This document shows, piece by piece, positions 35,924 to 46,864 of a stretch of 64,000 bases of DNA (the stretch's first letter is position 1; each line of letters opens with the position of its first letter). The stretch lies in assembly GCF_024746815.1 (NCBI RefSeq), contig NZ_CP080525.1:2852001-2916000 (forward strand), in the 5' to 3' direction. The DNA comes from Mesorhizobium sp. AR07 (lineage in GTDB: Bacteria; Pseudomonadota; Alphaproteobacteria; Rhizobiales; Rhizobiaceae). Position numbers and translations under genes: made by a program. Under the pieces are notes generated by a model. That model searched no databases. It was not told the origin of the DNA and saw only the letters and a list, made by a program, of their open reading frames with translations.

Positions 35924-38900
35924 GCCCGTCGCGAGCCTTCATTCTCCGGCCGGTGGCGACATCGCTGTTCATGGTTGCCATCATGCTGTCCGGCCTGCTG
36001 GCCTACCGCTATCTGCCGGTCTCGGCGCTGCCGGAGGTCGACTATCCGACCATCCAGGTGCAGACCTTCTATCCCGGCGCGAGCCCGGACGTCATGACGT
36101 CCTCGGTCACCGCACCGCTGGAAGTCCAGCTCGGGCAGATCGCCAACCTCAACCAGATGAACTCGGTGAGTTCGGCCGGCTCCTCGGTCATCACGCTGCA
36201 GTTCAGCCTTGCGATCTCGCTCGATGTCGCCGAGCAGGAGGTGCAGGCGGCCATCAATGCCGCCGGCAATCTGCTGCCGGCCGATCTGCCGGCACCGCCG
36301 ATCTACGCCAAGGTCAATCCGGCCGACGCGCCGGTGCTGACGCTCGGCCTGACATCGGGCACGATGCCGCTGCGCGACGTGCAGCAGCTCGCCGACACAA
36401 GGCTGGCGCAGAAGATCTCGCAGCTGGCGGGCGTCGGCCTCGTCAGCCTCAGCGGCGGCCAGCGCCCGGCCGTGCGGGTCCAGGCCGATCCGCGCAAGCT
36501 CGCCGCCTATGGCCTCAATCTCGACGATCTGCGCACCACGCTGGGCAGCGCCAACGTCAACACGCCGAAGGGCAATTTCGACGGACCGTCGCGGGCCTAC
36601 ACCATCAACGCCAACGACCAGCTGAAGAGCGCCGACGAATACCGGTCGCTGATCGTCGCCTACAAGGACGGCGCCCCGGTACGGCTGAGCGATGTGGCCG
36701 ATGTGGTCGACGCCACGGAGAACAACAGGCTGGCGGCCTGGATGAACAGCACGCCGGCGATCATCATCAACATCCAGCGCCAGCCCGGCGCCAATGTCAT
36801 CGAGGTGGTTGATCGGATCAAGGCGCTGCTGCCGCAATTGCAGGCCTCGCTGCCGAGCGCCATCGACGTCAAGGTGCTGACCGACCGCACCACCACCATC
36901 CGCGCTTCCGTGCGCGACGTCGAATACGAACTGACACTCGCCATCATCCTCGTCGTGCTGGTCATTTTCGTCTTCCTGCGCAGCGCGCGCGCGACGCTTA
37001 TCCCGAGCCTCTCCGTTCCCCTGTCGCTGGTCGGCACGCTGGGGGTGATGTATCTGTTCGGCTTCAGCCTCGACAATCTTTCGCTGATGGCGCTGACCAT
37101 CGCCACCGGCTTCGTCGTCGATGACGCCATCGTCGTCATCGAAAACATCGCGCGCTACGTCGAGGAGGGTGCGACGCCGCTGCAGGCGGCGCTGAAGGGA
37201 TCGCAGCAGATCGGTTTCACCATCATCTCGCTGACCGTCTCGCTGATCGCGGTGCTGATCCCGCTGCTGTTCATGGGCGATGTCGTCGGCAGGCTGTTCC
37301 GCGAATTCTCCATCACGCTCGCCACCACCATCCTGATTTCCGCCGTGGTGTCGCTGACGCTGGTGCCTATGGCCTGCGCTAAGCTGCTCAAGCCGTTGTC
37401 GGCGGTGCGCGAGAACGCCCTGCAGCGCGCCAGCCGCGACTTCTTCGACTGGGTGATCCGGGGCTACGGCCATGCACTGACCTGGGTGCTCGACCGGCAG
37501 ACGCTGATGCTGTTGGTGGCGGCGGCCACGCTGGTGCTGACGGTGGCACTCTACGTGGTCATCCCGAAGGGGTTCTTTCCCGTGCAGGATACCGGCGTCA
37601 TCCAGGCCATCACCGAGGCACCGCAGTCGATATCCTATGCCGCGATGGCCGAGAGCCAGCAGCAGCTTGCCGCTGTCATCCTGAAAGACCCCGATGTCGA
37701 CAGCCTGTCGTCCTTCATCGGCGTCGATGGCACCAACACCACGCTCAATGTCGGCCGCATCCTCATCAACCTCAAGCCGCATGAAGAGCGCACCGCCGAT
37801 ATCACGCAGGTTATCGCACGCCTGAAGCAGGCCACCGCTTCGATGGCCGGCGTCACCCTCTACATGCAGCCCGTGCAGGACCTGACCATAGACGGCACGG
37901 TCAGCCGCACGCAGTACCAATTCGTCCTCCAGGATGCCAATCCGGACGAGCTGACGCTATGGACGCCGAAACTGCTGGCAAGATTGAACACGCTGCCTGA
38001 GATCGCCGACGTCGCCAGCGACCTGTCGGATGCCGGCCTCGCCGTCTTCGTCGACATCGACCGCGACCAGGCGGCGCGCTTCGGCATCACGCCGGCAACG
38101 ATCGACAACGCGCTCTACGACGCCTTCGGCCAGCGCATCGTCTCGACCATCTTCACCACGTCCAGCCAGTACCGGGTCATCCTCGAAGCGGATCCTTCCT
38201 TGCAGGATTCGCTGCGCGCGCTGTCCTCCGTCTACCTGCCGTCATCGACCGGCGGCAGTCCGGTGCCGCTTGCCGTCGTCGCCAGCACCCATGTCGCCAC
38301 GGCACCCCTGCAGATCACCCATATGGGGCAATTCCCCGCCACCACCGTGTCGTTCAACCTGGCGCCTGGGGCGTCGCTGGGCGAAGCGGTCACCGCGATA
38401 CAGCAGGCGCAAAGCGAGATCGGCATGCCGCTCAGCGTCATCACCAGTTTCCAGGGCGCGGCGCGCGCCTTCCAGGCTTCGCTCGACAACACGCTGTTCC
38501 TGATCCTGGCGGCCGTGATTACCGTCTACATCGTGCTCGGCGTGCTTTATGAGAGCTTCATCCACCCGATCACCATCCTGTCGACACTGCCTTCGGCCGG
38601 CATCGGCGCGCTGCTGGCGCTGATGATCGCCGGCGAGGACCTGACCATCATCTCGATCATCGGCATCATTCTCTTGATCGGCGTGGTCAAGAAGAACGCC
38701 ATCATGATGATCGACTTCGCGCTCGACGCGCAGCGCAACGAAGGCAAGGCGCCGCGCGAGGCCATCTACCAGGCCTGCCTGCTGCGCTTCCGCCCGATCC
38801 TGATGACGACGCTGGCGGCGATGCTGGGCGCGCTGCCGCTGATGCTCGGCACCGGCGTCGGTTCGGAACTGCGCCATCCCCTCGGCGTCACCATCGTCGG

Positions 38901-39036
38901 CGGCCTGCTCGTCAGCCAGTTGCTGACGCTGTTCACCACGCCGGTCATCTATCTCTGGTTCGATCGCCTTGCCGCCCGGCTGCAAGGCATCCAGACCGAT
39001 TTTCCCTCAGCGCATGGCGCGGACACCGCGCCATGA
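35920..39036 (+). CDS. mdtB: RND multidrug efflux pump subunit (MdtB-like)
   Basis: A 1038-residue inner-membrane proton-driven pump with 12 membrane helices and two large periplasmic loops, normal length for MdtB. The N-terminus is [16 protein letters not shown]. The proton-relay aspartates are in [14 protein letters not shown] near residue 405, and the second-half signature is [15 protein letters not shown]. It overlaps both neighbours by 4 bases. In MdtABC the B and C subunits form a heterotrimer and export drugs, bile salts or flavonoids; the specificity here is not visible. Confidence 0.94.
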   Translation: MSPSRAFILRPVATSLFMVAIMLSGLLAYRYLPVSALPEVDYPTIQVQTFYPGASPDVMTSSVTAPLEVQLGQIANLNQMNSVSSAGSSVITLQFSLAISLDVAEQEVQAAINAAGNLLPADLPAPPIYAKVNPADAPVLTLGLTSGTMPLRDVQQLADTRLAQKISQLAGVGLVSLSGGQRPAVRVQADPRKLAAYGLNLDDLRTTLGSANVNTPKGNFDGPSRAYTINANDQLKSADEYRSLIVAYKDGAPVRLSDVADVVDATENNRLAAWMNSTPAIIINIQRQPGANVIEVVDRIKALLPQLQASLPSAIDVKVLTDRTTTIRASVRDVEYELTLAIILVVLVIFVFLRSARATLIPSLSVPLSLVGTLGVMYLFGFSLDNLSLMALTIATGFVVDDAIVVIENIARYVEEGATPLQAALKGSQQIGFTIISLTVSLIAVLIPLLFMGDVVGRLFREFSITLATTILISAVVSLTLVPMACAKLLKPLSAVRENALQRASRDFFDWVIRGYGHALTWVLDRQTLMLLVAAATLVLTVALYVVIPKGFFPVQDTGVIQAITEAPQSISYAAMAESQQQLAAVILKDPDVDSLSSFIGVDGTNTTLNVGRILINLKPHEERTADITQVIARLKQATASMAGVTLYMQPVQDLTIDGTVSRTQYQFVLQDANPDELTLWTPKLLARLNTLPEIADVASDLSDAGLAVFVDIDRDQAARFGITPATIDNALYDAFGQRIVSTIFTTSSQYRVILEADPSLQDSLRALSSVYLPSSTGGSPVPLAVVASTHVATAPLQITHMGQFPATTVSFNLAPGASLGEAVTAIQQAQSEIGMPLSVITSFQGAARAFQASLDNTLFLILAAVITVYIVLGVLYESFIHPITILSTLPSAGIGALLALMIAGEDLTIISIIGIILLIGVVKKNAIMMIDFALDAQRNEGKAPREAIYQACLLRFRPILMTTLAAMLGALPLMLGTGVGSELRHPLGVTIVGGLLVSQLLTLFTTPVIYLWFDRLAARLQGIQTDFPSAHGADTAP

Positions 39037-42000
39037 ACCTGTCTGCCCCCTTCATCCGGCGCCCGGTCGCCACCACCTTGCTGACCTTCGGCCTGCTGGC
39101 GGCGGGACTGGTGGCGTTTCCGCAATTGCCGGTGGCGCCGCTGCCTGAGGTCGACTACCCCGTGATCTCGGTGCGGGCATCGCTGCCGGGCGCCAGCCCG
39201 CAGGTGGTGTCCAACACGGTTGCCAGCCCGCTCGAACGGCATCTCGGCGAGATCGCCGATGTCAACGAAATGACGTCGTCGAGCAGCGTCGGCAGCGCCC
39301 GCGTCACTTTGCAGTTCGGCCTCGACCGCGACATCGACGGCGCCGCGCGCGATGTACAAGCTGCCATAAACGCGGCGCGCGCCGACCTGCCGTCCAGCCT
39401 GCATTCGAACCCCACCTACCGCAAGGTCAATCCGGCCGACGCCCCGATCCTCATTCTGACGCTCACCTCCGACACTCTGTCGAAGGGACAGCTCTACGAC
39501 GCCGCCAGCACCGTGCTGGCGCAGAAACTGTCGCAGGTCGATGGCGTCGGCGAGGTGTCAGTAGGCGGCAGTTCGCTGCCGGCGGTGCGCGTCGAGCTCA
39601 ATCCGCAGGCGCTCTACAATTACGGCATCGGGCTGGAGGATGTGCGAGCGGCACTCGCCTCGGCCAACGCCCACAGTCCCAAGGGCGCCGTCGACGTCGG
39701 CCCGCAGCGCTACCAGATCTACGCCAATGACCAGGCCAACCATGCGGACGCCTATCGCTCGCTGGTGGTGGCCTATCGCAACGGCGCGCCGGTGCGGCTT
39801 TCCGATGTCGGCAAGGTCGACGATTCCGTCGAGAACATCCGCAATGCCGGTCTTGCCAATGGCAAGCCGGGCGTGCTGATCATCCTCAACCGCTCGCCCA
39901 ACGCCAACATCATCGCGACGGTCGACCGCGTGAAGACGCTGATGCCGTCGCTGCGCGCCTCGATCTCGCCAGCCATCGATCTGTCGCTGGCGGTCGACCG
40001 CTCGACCACCATCCGTGCTTCGCTATGGGAAGTCGGACAGACACTGATGATCGCCATCGGCCTGGTTATCCTGGTTGTCTTCGCCTTCCTGCGCGATGTG
40101 CGCTCGGCACTGGTGCCGATCGTCGCGGTACCGGTGTCGCTGATCGGCACGCTGGGCGCCATGTACCTGCTCGGCTTCAGTATCGACAATCTGTCGCTGA
40201 TGGCGCTGACGGTCGCCACCGGCTTCGTCGTCGATGACGCCATCGTCGTGCTCGAGAATATCTCCCGCCACACCGCCGCCGGCATGGGCCGCGTGCAGGC
40301 GGCGATCAAGGGCGCACAGGAGGTCGGCTTCACCGTGCTGTCGATGAGCCTTTCGCTGATTGCCGTCTTCATCCCCATCCTGCTGATGGGCGGCATTATC
40401 GGCCGGCTGTTCCGCGAATTCGCCATCACGCTGTCGGCAGCGATCCTCGTCTCGCTCGCCATTTCGCTGACCACGACCCCGATGATGTGCTCGATCCTGC
40501 TGCGCGACGAGCGAGGCCGCGCGCACGGCCGGCTCTATCGCTTCAGCGAGCGCGTCTTCGACGCCATGCTGGACGGCTACCGCCGGTCGCTCTCCTGGGC
40601 GCTCGCCCATCCGCTGCTGATCATGGCCGTGCTCGCGGCGACGCTCTGCCTCAATTTCTATCTCTACGTCACCATCCCCAAGGGTTTCTTTCCGCAGCAG
40701 GATACCGGCCGGCTTGTCGGCTCGATCCAGGCCGACCAGGCGACCTCCTTCCAGCTGATGTCGCAGAAGCTCAGCCAGTTCGCCGGCATCGTCGGCAAGG
40801 ACCCTGCCGTCGATGCCGCTGTCGGCTTCACCGGTGGCGGCCAGACCAATTCCGGTTCGATGTTCGTGTCGCTGAAGCCGCTGGCCGAACGCAAGGTTTC
40901 CGCCGACCAGGTGATCGCCCGACTGCGGCGCGAACTTGCGGTGGTGCCGGGCGCCACGCTCTTCCTGCAGGCGGTGCAGGACATTCGCGTCGGCGGGCGT
41001 CAGTCGAACGCCCAGTACCAGTACACATTGCAGGGCGACAGTTTCGACGAGCTCGCGCAATGGGCGCCAAAGCTCGCGGCGGCACTGCAGACCGAGCCGA
41101 AGCTGACCGACGTCAACAGCGACCAGCAGAACAAAGGCCTGGAGGCGGATGTTACAATCGATCGCGATACCGCGACGCGCCTCGGCATCACCGTCGGCCA
41201 GATCGACAACACGCTCTACGACGCCTTCGGCCAGCGCCAGGTTTCCACCATCTATGTGGCGCGCAACCAGTACCACGTCATCATGGAGGTGGCGCCGCAA
41301 TACTGGCAGAATCCCGAGGCCCTGAGCCAGGTCTATGTCAGCACGTCGGGCGGATCGGTGCACGGTTCGCAGGCGAGCAATGCGGTTGCCGGCACATTCG
41401 TCACGCCGGGGCAGTCCAGCAGTGCGGCATCAACGGCGGCGGATGCCGCGCGCAACCAGGCAACCAATTCCATCACCAGCACCGGCAAGACCGCCGCTTC
41501 GACCGGATCGGCCGTCAGCACGAGAACCGAGACGATGGTGCCGTTGTCGGCGGTCGCCAGCTATGGTCCCGGCAGCACGCCGCTTTCGGTCAACCACCAG
41601 GGCCTGTTCGTCGCAACCACGCTGTCGTTCAATCTCGCGCCGGGCGTGGCACTCAGCGACGGGGTTGCGGCCATCAACGCGGCGGCGGACCGTATCGGCA
41701 TGCCGGCCACCATCCGTGGCAGTTTCCAGGGCACCGCCCGGGTGTTCCAGGATTCGCTTTCCGATCAGCCGCTGCTCATTCTTGCCGCGCTGATCGCCGT
41801 CTATGTCGTGCTTGGCATCCTCTACGAGAGCTACGCCCACCCGCTGACCATTCTCTCCACACTGCCCTCGGCCGGCGTCGGCGCGCTGCTGGCCCTGTCA
41901 GCCTTCGACATCGAATTCAGCATCATGGCGCTCATCGGCGTCATCCTCCTGATCGGCATCGTCAAGAAGAACGCGATCATGATGATCGACTTCGCGCTGG

Positions 42001-42317
42001 CCGCCGAGCGCAACGAGAACAAGTCGGCGCATGACGCCATCTACCAGGCGTGCCTGCTGCGCTTTCGCCCGATCATGATGACGACCATGGCGGCGCTGTT
42101 CGGCGCGGTGCCCCTGGCCATCGGCCTTGGCGAAGGCAGCGAGCTGCGCCAGCCGCTCGGCATCGCCATCGTCGGCGGCCTGATCCTGAGCCAGATCCTG
42201 ACCCTCTACACGACGCCGGTCATCTACATCTACGTCGACCGTTTTGGCCGCTGGTGCCGGCGGCTGCGGTCGCGGACATGGCACCCTTGGCAGCCAAGTG
42301 CACAACCGGGAGAGTGA
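39033..42317 (+). CDS. mdtC: RND multidrug efflux pump subunit (MdtC-like) with extra insert
   Basis: A 1094-residue RND pump, second of the pair. The N-terminus is [16 protein letters not shown]; relay aspartates are in [14 protein letters not shown] and the second-half signature is [15 protein letters not shown]. It is about 55 residues longer than the MdtB-like protein. The difference is largely one low-complexity Ser/Ala/Thr stretch at residues about 770-830 ([14 protein letters not shown] through [15 protein letters not shown]), in the second periplasmic loop where the partner has the short [12 protein letters not shown]. Overlaps the upstream gene by ATGA. Confidence 0.94.
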   Translation: MNLSAPFIRRPVATTLLTFGLLAAGLVAFPQLPVAPLPEVDYPVISVRASLPGASPQVVSNTVASPLERHLGEIADVNEMTSSSSVGSARVTLQFGLDRDIDGAARDVQAAINAARADLPSSLHSNPTYRKVNPADAPILILTLTSDTLSKGQLYDAASTVLAQKLSQVDGVGEVSVGGSSLPAVRVELNPQALYNYGIGLEDVRAALASANAHSPKGAVDVGPQRYQIYANDQANHADAYRSLVVAYRNGAPVRLSDVGKVDDSVENIRNAGLANGKPGVLIILNRSPNANIIATVDRVKTLMPSLRASISPAIDLSLAVDRSTTIRASLWEVGQTLMIAIGLVILVVFAFLRDVRSALVPIVAVPVSLIGTLGAMYLLGFSIDNLSLMALTVATGFVVDDAIVVLENISRHTAAGMGRVQAAIKGAQEVGFTVLSMSLSLIAVFIPILLMGGIIGRLFREFAITLSAAILVSLAISLTTTPMMCSILLRDERGRAHGRLYRFSERVFDAMLDGYRRSLSWALAHPLLIMAVLAATLCLNFYLYVTIPKGFFPQQDTGRLVGSIQADQATSFQLMSQKLSQFAGIVGKDPAVDAAVGFTGGGQTNSGSMFVSLKPLAERKVSADQVIARLRRELAVVPGATLFLQAVQDIRVGGRQSNAQYQYTLQGDSFDELAQWAPKLAAALQTEPKLTDVNSDQQNKGLEADVTIDRDTATRLGITVGQIDNTLYDAFGQRQVSTIYVARNQYHVIMEVAPQYWQNPEALSQVYVSTSGGSVHGSQASNAVAGTFVTPGQSSSAASTAADAARNQATNSITSTGKTAASTGSAVSTRTETMVPLSAVASYGPGSTPLSVNHQGLFVATTLSFNLAPGVALSDGVAAINAAADRIGMPATIRGSFQGTARVFQDSLSDQPLLILAALIAVYVVLGILYESYAHPLTILSTLPSAGVGALLALSAFDIEFSIMALIGVILLIGIVKKNAIMMIDFALAAERNENKSAHDAIYQACLLRFRPIMMTTMAALFGAVPLAIGLGEGSELRQPLGIAIVGGLILSQILTLYTTPVIYIYVDRFGRWCRRLRSRTWHPWQPSAQPGE

Positions 42318-42548
42318 GATGGTTGCGGCGGCCGGCCGATGCGCTAAGTCCGAAGCTCCTCCTTCCGCGATCAACAGCCTGTAACTTTTCCGTTCCTTGC
42401 CATGCCGTGACCTGGAGCAGGCCTATATGAATATCGCGGGCCACGAACCGCCGGCGATGACAGGATCATCGCGACGCGACGGAGCGGATTGCCCGCGTTT
42501 CGGAAAGCGATATCCATACCGCTTTTCCCGTTCAAGGGAGGCGCAATC

Positions 42549-42923
42549 ATGCGCAATTTCACACCAAGGATCATAGCAATCGCATCGCTTCTGGCGGCGG
42601 TGCCGTTATCGAGTGCATACGCGGTCCACCGCCACAGGGTCGAGCCGCAGGCCATGTCTGTCGAGGCCAGAGCCGTCCTGGACCAGTTGCAGGGCGTCAA
42701 GCAGGGGATTGTCGAGGCAAGGGATGCAAAGGCGATCACCCCGGCGCAGGAGCACGATCTGATGATGAGGGCCGACGCCATCCATCGCTCGGCAACGGGC
42801 AATGGCGCGTACCGGGATTTGCTCAGCCAGGTTGAAGATCTGGATCAACAACTGCTGAATGATGCAGGCGGCGGCATCTATATGGGTGATGGTTCCGATG
42901 GCGGATATTATCCAAACGGCTGA
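42549..42923 (+). CDS. Small secreted hypothetical protein
   Basis: A 124-residue protein with a strong ribosome site (GGGAGG, 7 bases before ATG) and a signal peptide (FTPRIIAIASLLAAVPLSSA, cleavage near AYA). The mature part looks helical (MSVEARAVLDQLQGVKQGIV, then LLSQVEDLDQQLLND) and ends in a Gly/Tyr/Asp-rich tail (GGGIYMGDGSDGGYYPNG). No family recognised. A frame extending 20 codons upstream is unlikely to be used. It lies behind the efflux operon with a 230-bp gap and is followed by a terminator. Confidence 0.8.
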   Translation: MRNFTPRIIAIASLLAAVPLSSAYAVHRHRVEPQAMSVEARAVLDQLQGVKQGIVEARDAKAITPAQEHDLMMRADAIHRSATGNGAYRDLLSQVEDLDQQLLNDAGGGIYMGDGSDGGYYPNG

Positions 42924-42944
42924 CGCAGACCGATAGCGATCGTA

Positions 42945-42980
42945 CGGCGCCCCCGGCGATTGTCCGGGGCGCCGGCTTTT
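42945..42980 (+). terminator. Terminator after the small secreted protein
   Basis: GC-rich stem CGGCGCCCCCGG pairing with CCGGGGCGCCGG (one bulged C), loop of about 7 bases, followed by CTTTTCC. It lies 22 bases after the stop codon. Confidence 0.8.
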
Positions 42981-43062
42981 CCGATTCGAGCCTCGCTTGC
43001 GCGCTCTGCGTGATCACCGAAATCTTCAGCTTTATGCCGTTCACCGGACGCCCAAGCAATGG

Positions 43063-43111
43063 CAAATAGTGGTAGTGGGTCAGTTTCAAACTGACCCACT
43101 ACCCAAATAGT
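43063..43111. repeat. 33-bp perfect palindrome flanked by 8-bp direct repeats
   Basis: GGTAGTGGGTCAGTTT (43071-43086), one base (C), then its exact reverse complement (43088-43103). Immediately on both sides is the same 8-mer CAAATAGT (43063-43070 and 43104-43111). This is the structure of a tiny insertion with a target-site duplication, for example two insertion-sequence ends left joined after loss of the interior. Confidence 0.75.
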
Positions 43112-43169
43112 TAGCAGCAAGCTACCCGACTCTGCCGCGGTTTGGGCGACCCTGTGGAGCGGGATGGAA

Positions 43170-43203
43170 CGTCTGGACACAAGCGGCGAAGGCTGAAAAT
43201 GTG
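43170..43203 (+). promoter_or_regulatory. Duplicated leader block, copy 1
   Basis: CGTCTGGACAC, 5 bases, then GCGAAGGCTGAAAATGTG, 45 bp before the start of the first paralogous HTH protein. The copy at 44176-44209 is identical at 32 of 34 positions. It may be a shared operator or promoter, or simply what was carried along in the tandem duplication. Confidence 0.55.
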
Positions 43204-43247
43204 GCGCGTATCATCTGGGCTACGGAGGTCGTTCGGACGCGAGGAAG

Positions 43248-44111
43248 ATGGCGCTGAATTTGGAAGACATTGCCGGCCATCCGGCCCTGCATCGCTATGT
43301 TCAGGCCCAGTCGCTGGCGCTGATCCGCATCTATGAAGAGAGCCCACGGCTGGCTTCCATTTTCGCCACGCAGCAGCGTTGGCTGATGGGACATGTCGGC
43401 CTTGCCATGCATTTCAGGCGCGATCCGCACGACCGCAGCAAGGAACTGACGGTATCGCGGTTCACCGAGGTCGTGCATCGGCACGCGGTGGCCAGCCGCA
43501 ACACAGCGGACGCTTTCATCAAGGAAATGCTGCACTACGACATCGCCGAGTATGTGTCGGGCGGCGACGGCCGTACGCATCCCTTGCAGCCGACCGCGGC
43601 CACCATACAAACTTTTACCGGCTGGGTCCTCGCCCATCTGCGGACGCTGGATCATCTCGATGGCGCCGACCGGCTGGCCAGGTTCCTGGAGCGGCCCGAC
43701 ATGCTCGCCAGGCTGCAGCCTCTGGTGGCGGATGGCCTGCTTTCCTCCAAGCCGGTACGCGAACCCAACCAGACCTTTTCCCTGTTCATCTGGCTCAACA
43801 ATGGCGGCATCGTCATGGATTGGCTGATGTCGGGCATCGATCCCGATCATGCCGGCCTGGACCGCATTCCAACCAGCGTGGTTTCGATCGGAGACTTCGC
43901 CAGATGGCTCAAGCTGTCGCGGACACATCTTGCCCGCAAGCTGCGTGCGGCCGAGAACCTCGGCAGCATCGGCTGGCTCGGTCAGCGCGGCCATTCGGTG
44001 ATGTGGGTGTCGGACACCTTCTACCAGGAATACATGACCGTCCAAGCCGCCAAACTGGCCATTGTCGATGCCGCTTTCGACGCCTGTTTTCCGGCGCCGG
44101 AGCATCGCTGA
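43248..44111 (+). CDS. Hypothetical HTH protein, paralog 1
   Basis: A 287-residue protein with no signal peptide or membrane segment. Near the C-terminus (about residues 223-262) is a likely winged helix-turn-helix: IGDFARWLKLSRTHLARKLR followed by a wing-like SIGWLGQRGHSVMWVS. The N-terminal half has a conserved helix-rich part (ALHRYVQAQSLALIRIYEES, and VASRNTADAFIKEMLHY). It is a tandem paralog of the next gene. The ribosome site GAGGAAG is close to the ATG. I would call it a candidate transcriptional regulator; family not recognised. Confidence 0.78.
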   Translation: MALNLEDIAGHPALHRYVQAQSLALIRIYEESPRLASIFATQQRWLMGHVGLAMHFRRDPHDRSKELTVSRFTEVVHRHAVASRNTADAFIKEMLHYDIAEYVSGGDGRTHPLQPTAATIQTFTGWVLAHLRTLDHLDGADRLARFLERPDMLARLQPLVADGLLSSKPVREPNQTFSLFIWLNNGGIVMDWLMSGIDPDHAGLDRIPTSVVSIGDFARWLKLSRTHLARKLRAAENLGSIGWLGQRGHSVMWVSDTFYQEYMTVQAAKLAIVDAAFDACFPAPEHR

Positions 44112-44175
44112 GAACCTTTATTTGCCTGGGTTGTGAATGTGCCCCGAACGATCGCAACCTGTTATCAACTGACCG

Positions 44176-44209
44176 CGTCTGGACACGGACCGCGAAGGCT
44201 GAAAATGTG
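44176..44209 (+). promoter_or_regulatory. Duplicated leader block, copy 2
   Basis: CGTCTGGACAC, 5 bases, then GCGAAGGCTGAAAATGTG, 41 bp before the start of the second paralogous HTH protein. The sequence between this block and the start codon is not conserved with copy 1, which makes the block itself stand out. Confidence 0.55.
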
Positions 44210-44249
44210 ATTTGCGTCTTTGTTTAGGGCTCGGCGCGGTAGGGGGAGA

Positions 44250-45116
44250 ATGGCGCTCACGTTGGAAGAAATTGCCGGTCATCCGGCATTGCATCGCTGT
44301 ATTCGCGTCCAGGCACAGGCGATGAACCAGACCTATGAGATGAACCCGCGGCTCGCCTCGGTGTTCGCCACTCAGCAACGCTGGCTGATGGCCCATATCG
44401 GTCTCGCCTTGCATTTCAGGCGGGAGCCCGACGACTATCGCAAGGAATTGACGGCGGCGCGTTTCATCGACGTGATCCGCCAGAATTCCGTGGCCAGCCG
44501 CAACACCGCCGACGCCTTCGTCAAGGAAATGCTGCACTACGGTTTCATCGAGTATGTGCCCACGTCACAAGACGGCCGCATCCGCCCTCTGCAGCCGGCG
44601 CTACCCTCACTGGAGCCGGTTACCCTCTGGATGATGGCTCATCTGCACACGCTGGACAGTCTCGACGGCGCCAACCGCCTGGCTATGTTCCTGGCACAGC
44701 CGGATGGGCTCGCCAGGGTGCAGCCATTGGTGGCCGATGGCTTGCTTTCGTCCAATCCCGTGCGTGAGCCCAAGCAGACCTTTTCCCTGTTCACCTGGCT
44801 CAACAATGGCGGCGTCGTCATGGACTGGCTGATCTCGGGCGTCGATCCCGACGATGCCGGACGCGCTCAAATCCCGACCGGCATCGTTTCGATCGGCGAT
44901 TTCGCCAAATGGCTCAAGCTGTCGCGAACCCATCTGGCGCGCAAGCTGCGCGATGCCGAAGACCTCGGCAGTGTCGGCTGGCTCGGCCAGCGCGGCAATT
45001 CGGTGATGTGGGTGTCGCGCGATTTCTATCAGGAATACATGACCGCCCAGGCGGTCAAGCTGGCCATAATGGACGCCGCCTTCGTCGAGGCTTTTGGCGA
45101 GCCGGCAGGCAACTGA
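44250..45116 (+). CDS. Hypothetical HTH protein, paralog 2
   Basis: A 288-residue protein closely similar to the preceding gene over its whole length: MALTLEEIAGHPALHR against MALNLEDIAGHPALHR, and FAKWLKLSRTHLARKLRDAE against FARWLKLSRTHLARKLRAAE. The putative DNA-binding part is the most conserved section. ATG at 44250 follows GTAGGGGGAGA, a good ribosome site; the frame extends 10 codons further up. The two genes are separated by about 140 bp that include a copy of the duplicated leader block. It is convergent with the ALDH7-type dehydrogenase gene. Confidence 0.78.
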   Translation: MALTLEEIAGHPALHRCIRVQAQAMNQTYEMNPRLASVFATQQRWLMAHIGLALHFRREPDDYRKELTAARFIDVIRQNSVASRNTADAFVKEMLHYGFIEYVPTSQDGRIRPLQPALPSLEPVTLWMMAHLHTLDSLDGANRLAMFLAQPDGLARVQPLVADGLLSSNPVREPKQTFSLFTWLNNGGVVMDWLISGVDPDDAGRAQIPTGIVSIGDFAKWLKLSRTHLARKLRDAEDLGSVGWLGQRGNSVMWVSRDFYQEYMTAQAVKLAIMDAAFVEAFGEPAGN

Positions 45117-45165
45117 TCGGTGCCGCATCCCCCGTGCGGGGGATGCGCAAAGCCGGCGGGCGCCC

Positions 45166-46680
45166 TCAGTCGATGTCGAACGAAACGCCCTGGGCGAGCG
45201 GCAGCGCCTTGGAATAGTTCACCGTGTTGGTGGCGCGGCGCATATAGGCCTTCCACGCATCGGAGCCGCTCTCGCGGCCGCCGCCGGTCTCCTTTTCACC
45301 GCCGAACGCGCCGCCGATCTCGGCCCCCGAGGTGCCGATGTTGACGTTGGCGATGCCGCAATCCGAACCGTCGACACCAAGGAAACGCTCGGATTCCTGC
45401 AGGTCGCGGGTGAAGATCGACGACGACAGGCCGGCGCCAACCGCATTGTGCTCGTCGAGCACGGCGTCGAAATCGGAATATTTCATCACATAGAGGATCG
45501 GCGCGAAGGTCTCTTCCGTCACCGGCGACACCTGCTTCGGCATTTCGACCAGCGCCGGGTGCACATAATAGGCATCCGGGTGACCGTTCTCGACCCGCGT
45601 GCCGCCGGTCACCTTGCCACCATGCGAACCCGCCTCCTTCAGCGCCTTCTGCATGGCGTCGAAGGCAGCCTTGTCGATCAGCGGCCCGACCAGCGAAGAG
45701 GTCTCCAGCGGATTGCCGACCGACACACTTTCGTAAGCCTTCTTGAGACGTGGAACCAGGGCGTCATAGACGCTGTCATGGACAAACAGGCGCCGCAGCG
45801 TCGTGCAGCGCTGGCCTGCCGTGCCCATGGCGCCGAAGGCGATGGCGCGCAGCGCCATGTCGAGATCGGCGGTCGGGCAGACGATGCCGGCATTGTTGCC
45901 GCCAAGCTCCAGCACCGCACGGGCAAAGCGCTTGGCCAGGCGCGGGCCGACGTCGCGGCCCATGCGGGTCGAGCCGGTAGCCGAAACCAGCGGCACCTTG
46001 GGGTGATCGACCAGGATCTCACCGACGGCGCGGTCGCCGATCAGCACCGGTGCAAGGCCCTGCGGCGCATCAGTGCCAAAACGCTTCACCGCGCGTGCAA
46101 AGATCGCCTCGCAGGCGAGCGCCGTCAGCGGCGTCTTCTCCGACGGTTTCCACACCACGGCGTCGCCGCAGACCAGCGCCAGGGCTGCGTTCCACGACCA
46201 TACCGCGACCGGGAAATTGAAGGCTGAAATGACGCCGACGACGCCGAGCGGATGCCAGGTTTCCATCATGCGATGGCCGGGGCGTTCGGTGGCGATGGTC
46301 AGGCCGTACAATTGCCGGGAGAGGCCGACGGCGAAATCGCAGATGTCGATCATTTCCTGCACTTCGCCAAGCCCCTCGGACGGGATCTTGCCGACTTCGA
46401 TCGAGACCAGCCGGCCGAGCTCGGCCTTGTGCGTGCGCAGCTCCTCGCCGAGCAGCCGCACCAGTTCGCCACGCCTCGGGCCGGGCACCATCCGCCACGC
46501 CTGGAACGCCTTGTGCGCGGCATCGATGGTCTTGGCCGCTTCAGCCGGCGAGATTGTCTTCAGCGCCGCGATCTGCTCGCCCGTCACCGGGCTGCGCACG
46601 ATCAGGTCGCCGCCGACGAGCGCGTCCTTGGCAACGCCCAGTTTCGCCAGAAGCTCCGTCGTTTCCTTCGCTATCGTCAT
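45166..46680 (-). CDS. amaB: ALDH7-type aldehyde dehydrogenase (aminoadipate semialdehyde dehydrogenase)
   Basis: A 504-residue NAD-dependent aldehyde dehydrogenase of the ALDH7 group, which converts L-2-aminoadipate 6-semialdehyde to 2-aminoadipate in lysine breakdown. The catalytic Cys is in GTAGQRCTTLRR and the base Glu in LELGGNNAGIV. The family-typical C-terminal stretch ANVNIGTSGAEIGGAFGGEK is present. The start at 46680 follows GAAAGGGACAAAA; the frame extends 26 codons higher. It stands alone, convergent with the HTH paralogs. The exact substrate is inferred from the subfamily. Confidence 0.9.
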   Translation of the reverse strand: MTIAKETTELLAKLGVAKDALVGGDLIVRSPVTGEQIAALKTISPAEAAKTIDAAHKAFQAWRMVPGPRRGELVRLLGEELRTHKAELGRLVSIEVGKIPSEGLGEVQEMIDICDFAVGLSRQLYGLTIATERPGHRMMETWHPLGVVGVISAFNFPVAVWSWNAALALVCGDAVVWKPSEKTPLTALACEAIFARAVKRFGTDAPQGLAPVLIGDRAVGEILVDHPKVPLVSATGSTRMGRDVGPRLAKRFARAVLELGGNNAGIVCPTADLDMALRAIAFGAMGTAGQRCTTLRRLFVHDSVYDALVPRLKKAYESVSVGNPLETSSLVGPLIDKAAFDAMQKALKEAGSHGGKVTGGTRVENGHPDAYYVHPALVEMPKQVSPVTEETFAPILYVMKYSDFDAVLDEHNAVGAGLSSSIFTRDLQESERFLGVDGSDCGIANVNIGTSGAEIGGAFGGEKETGGGRESGSDAWKAYMRRATNTVNYSKALPLAQGVSFDID

Positions 46681-46864
46681 TTTTGTCCCTTTCAGATCCG
46701 ATCGCTCATATGGCGTCGGTGAGAGCTTCGCGCCATGTCGCCCGCGTGCCGGCGGCACTTTCAGGCACAGTCATGGCGTGGCATTACCCGTTTCAGGGGA
46801 AAATCGCCACCCCGGCATGGTCCAAGCCCGGACGACACGATTGAGCCAGACGAGCAAATGAGGC

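Larger units (their letters stand above)
42924..43247. other. Intergenic region with terminator and palindromic insertion
   Basis: About 320 bp without a gene. It contains a terminator hairpin (42945-42980), the 33-bp palindrome with flanking direct repeats (43063-43111) and the first copy of a 34-bp block (43170-43203) that recurs before the next paralog. The rest shows nothing I can assign. Confidence 0.7.

Noticed and set aside
35896..37920. A 674-codon minus-strand open frame
   Set aside because: Antisense to the MdtB-like pump gene. The protein is an Asp/His/Arg/Gln-rich shadow with no domain.
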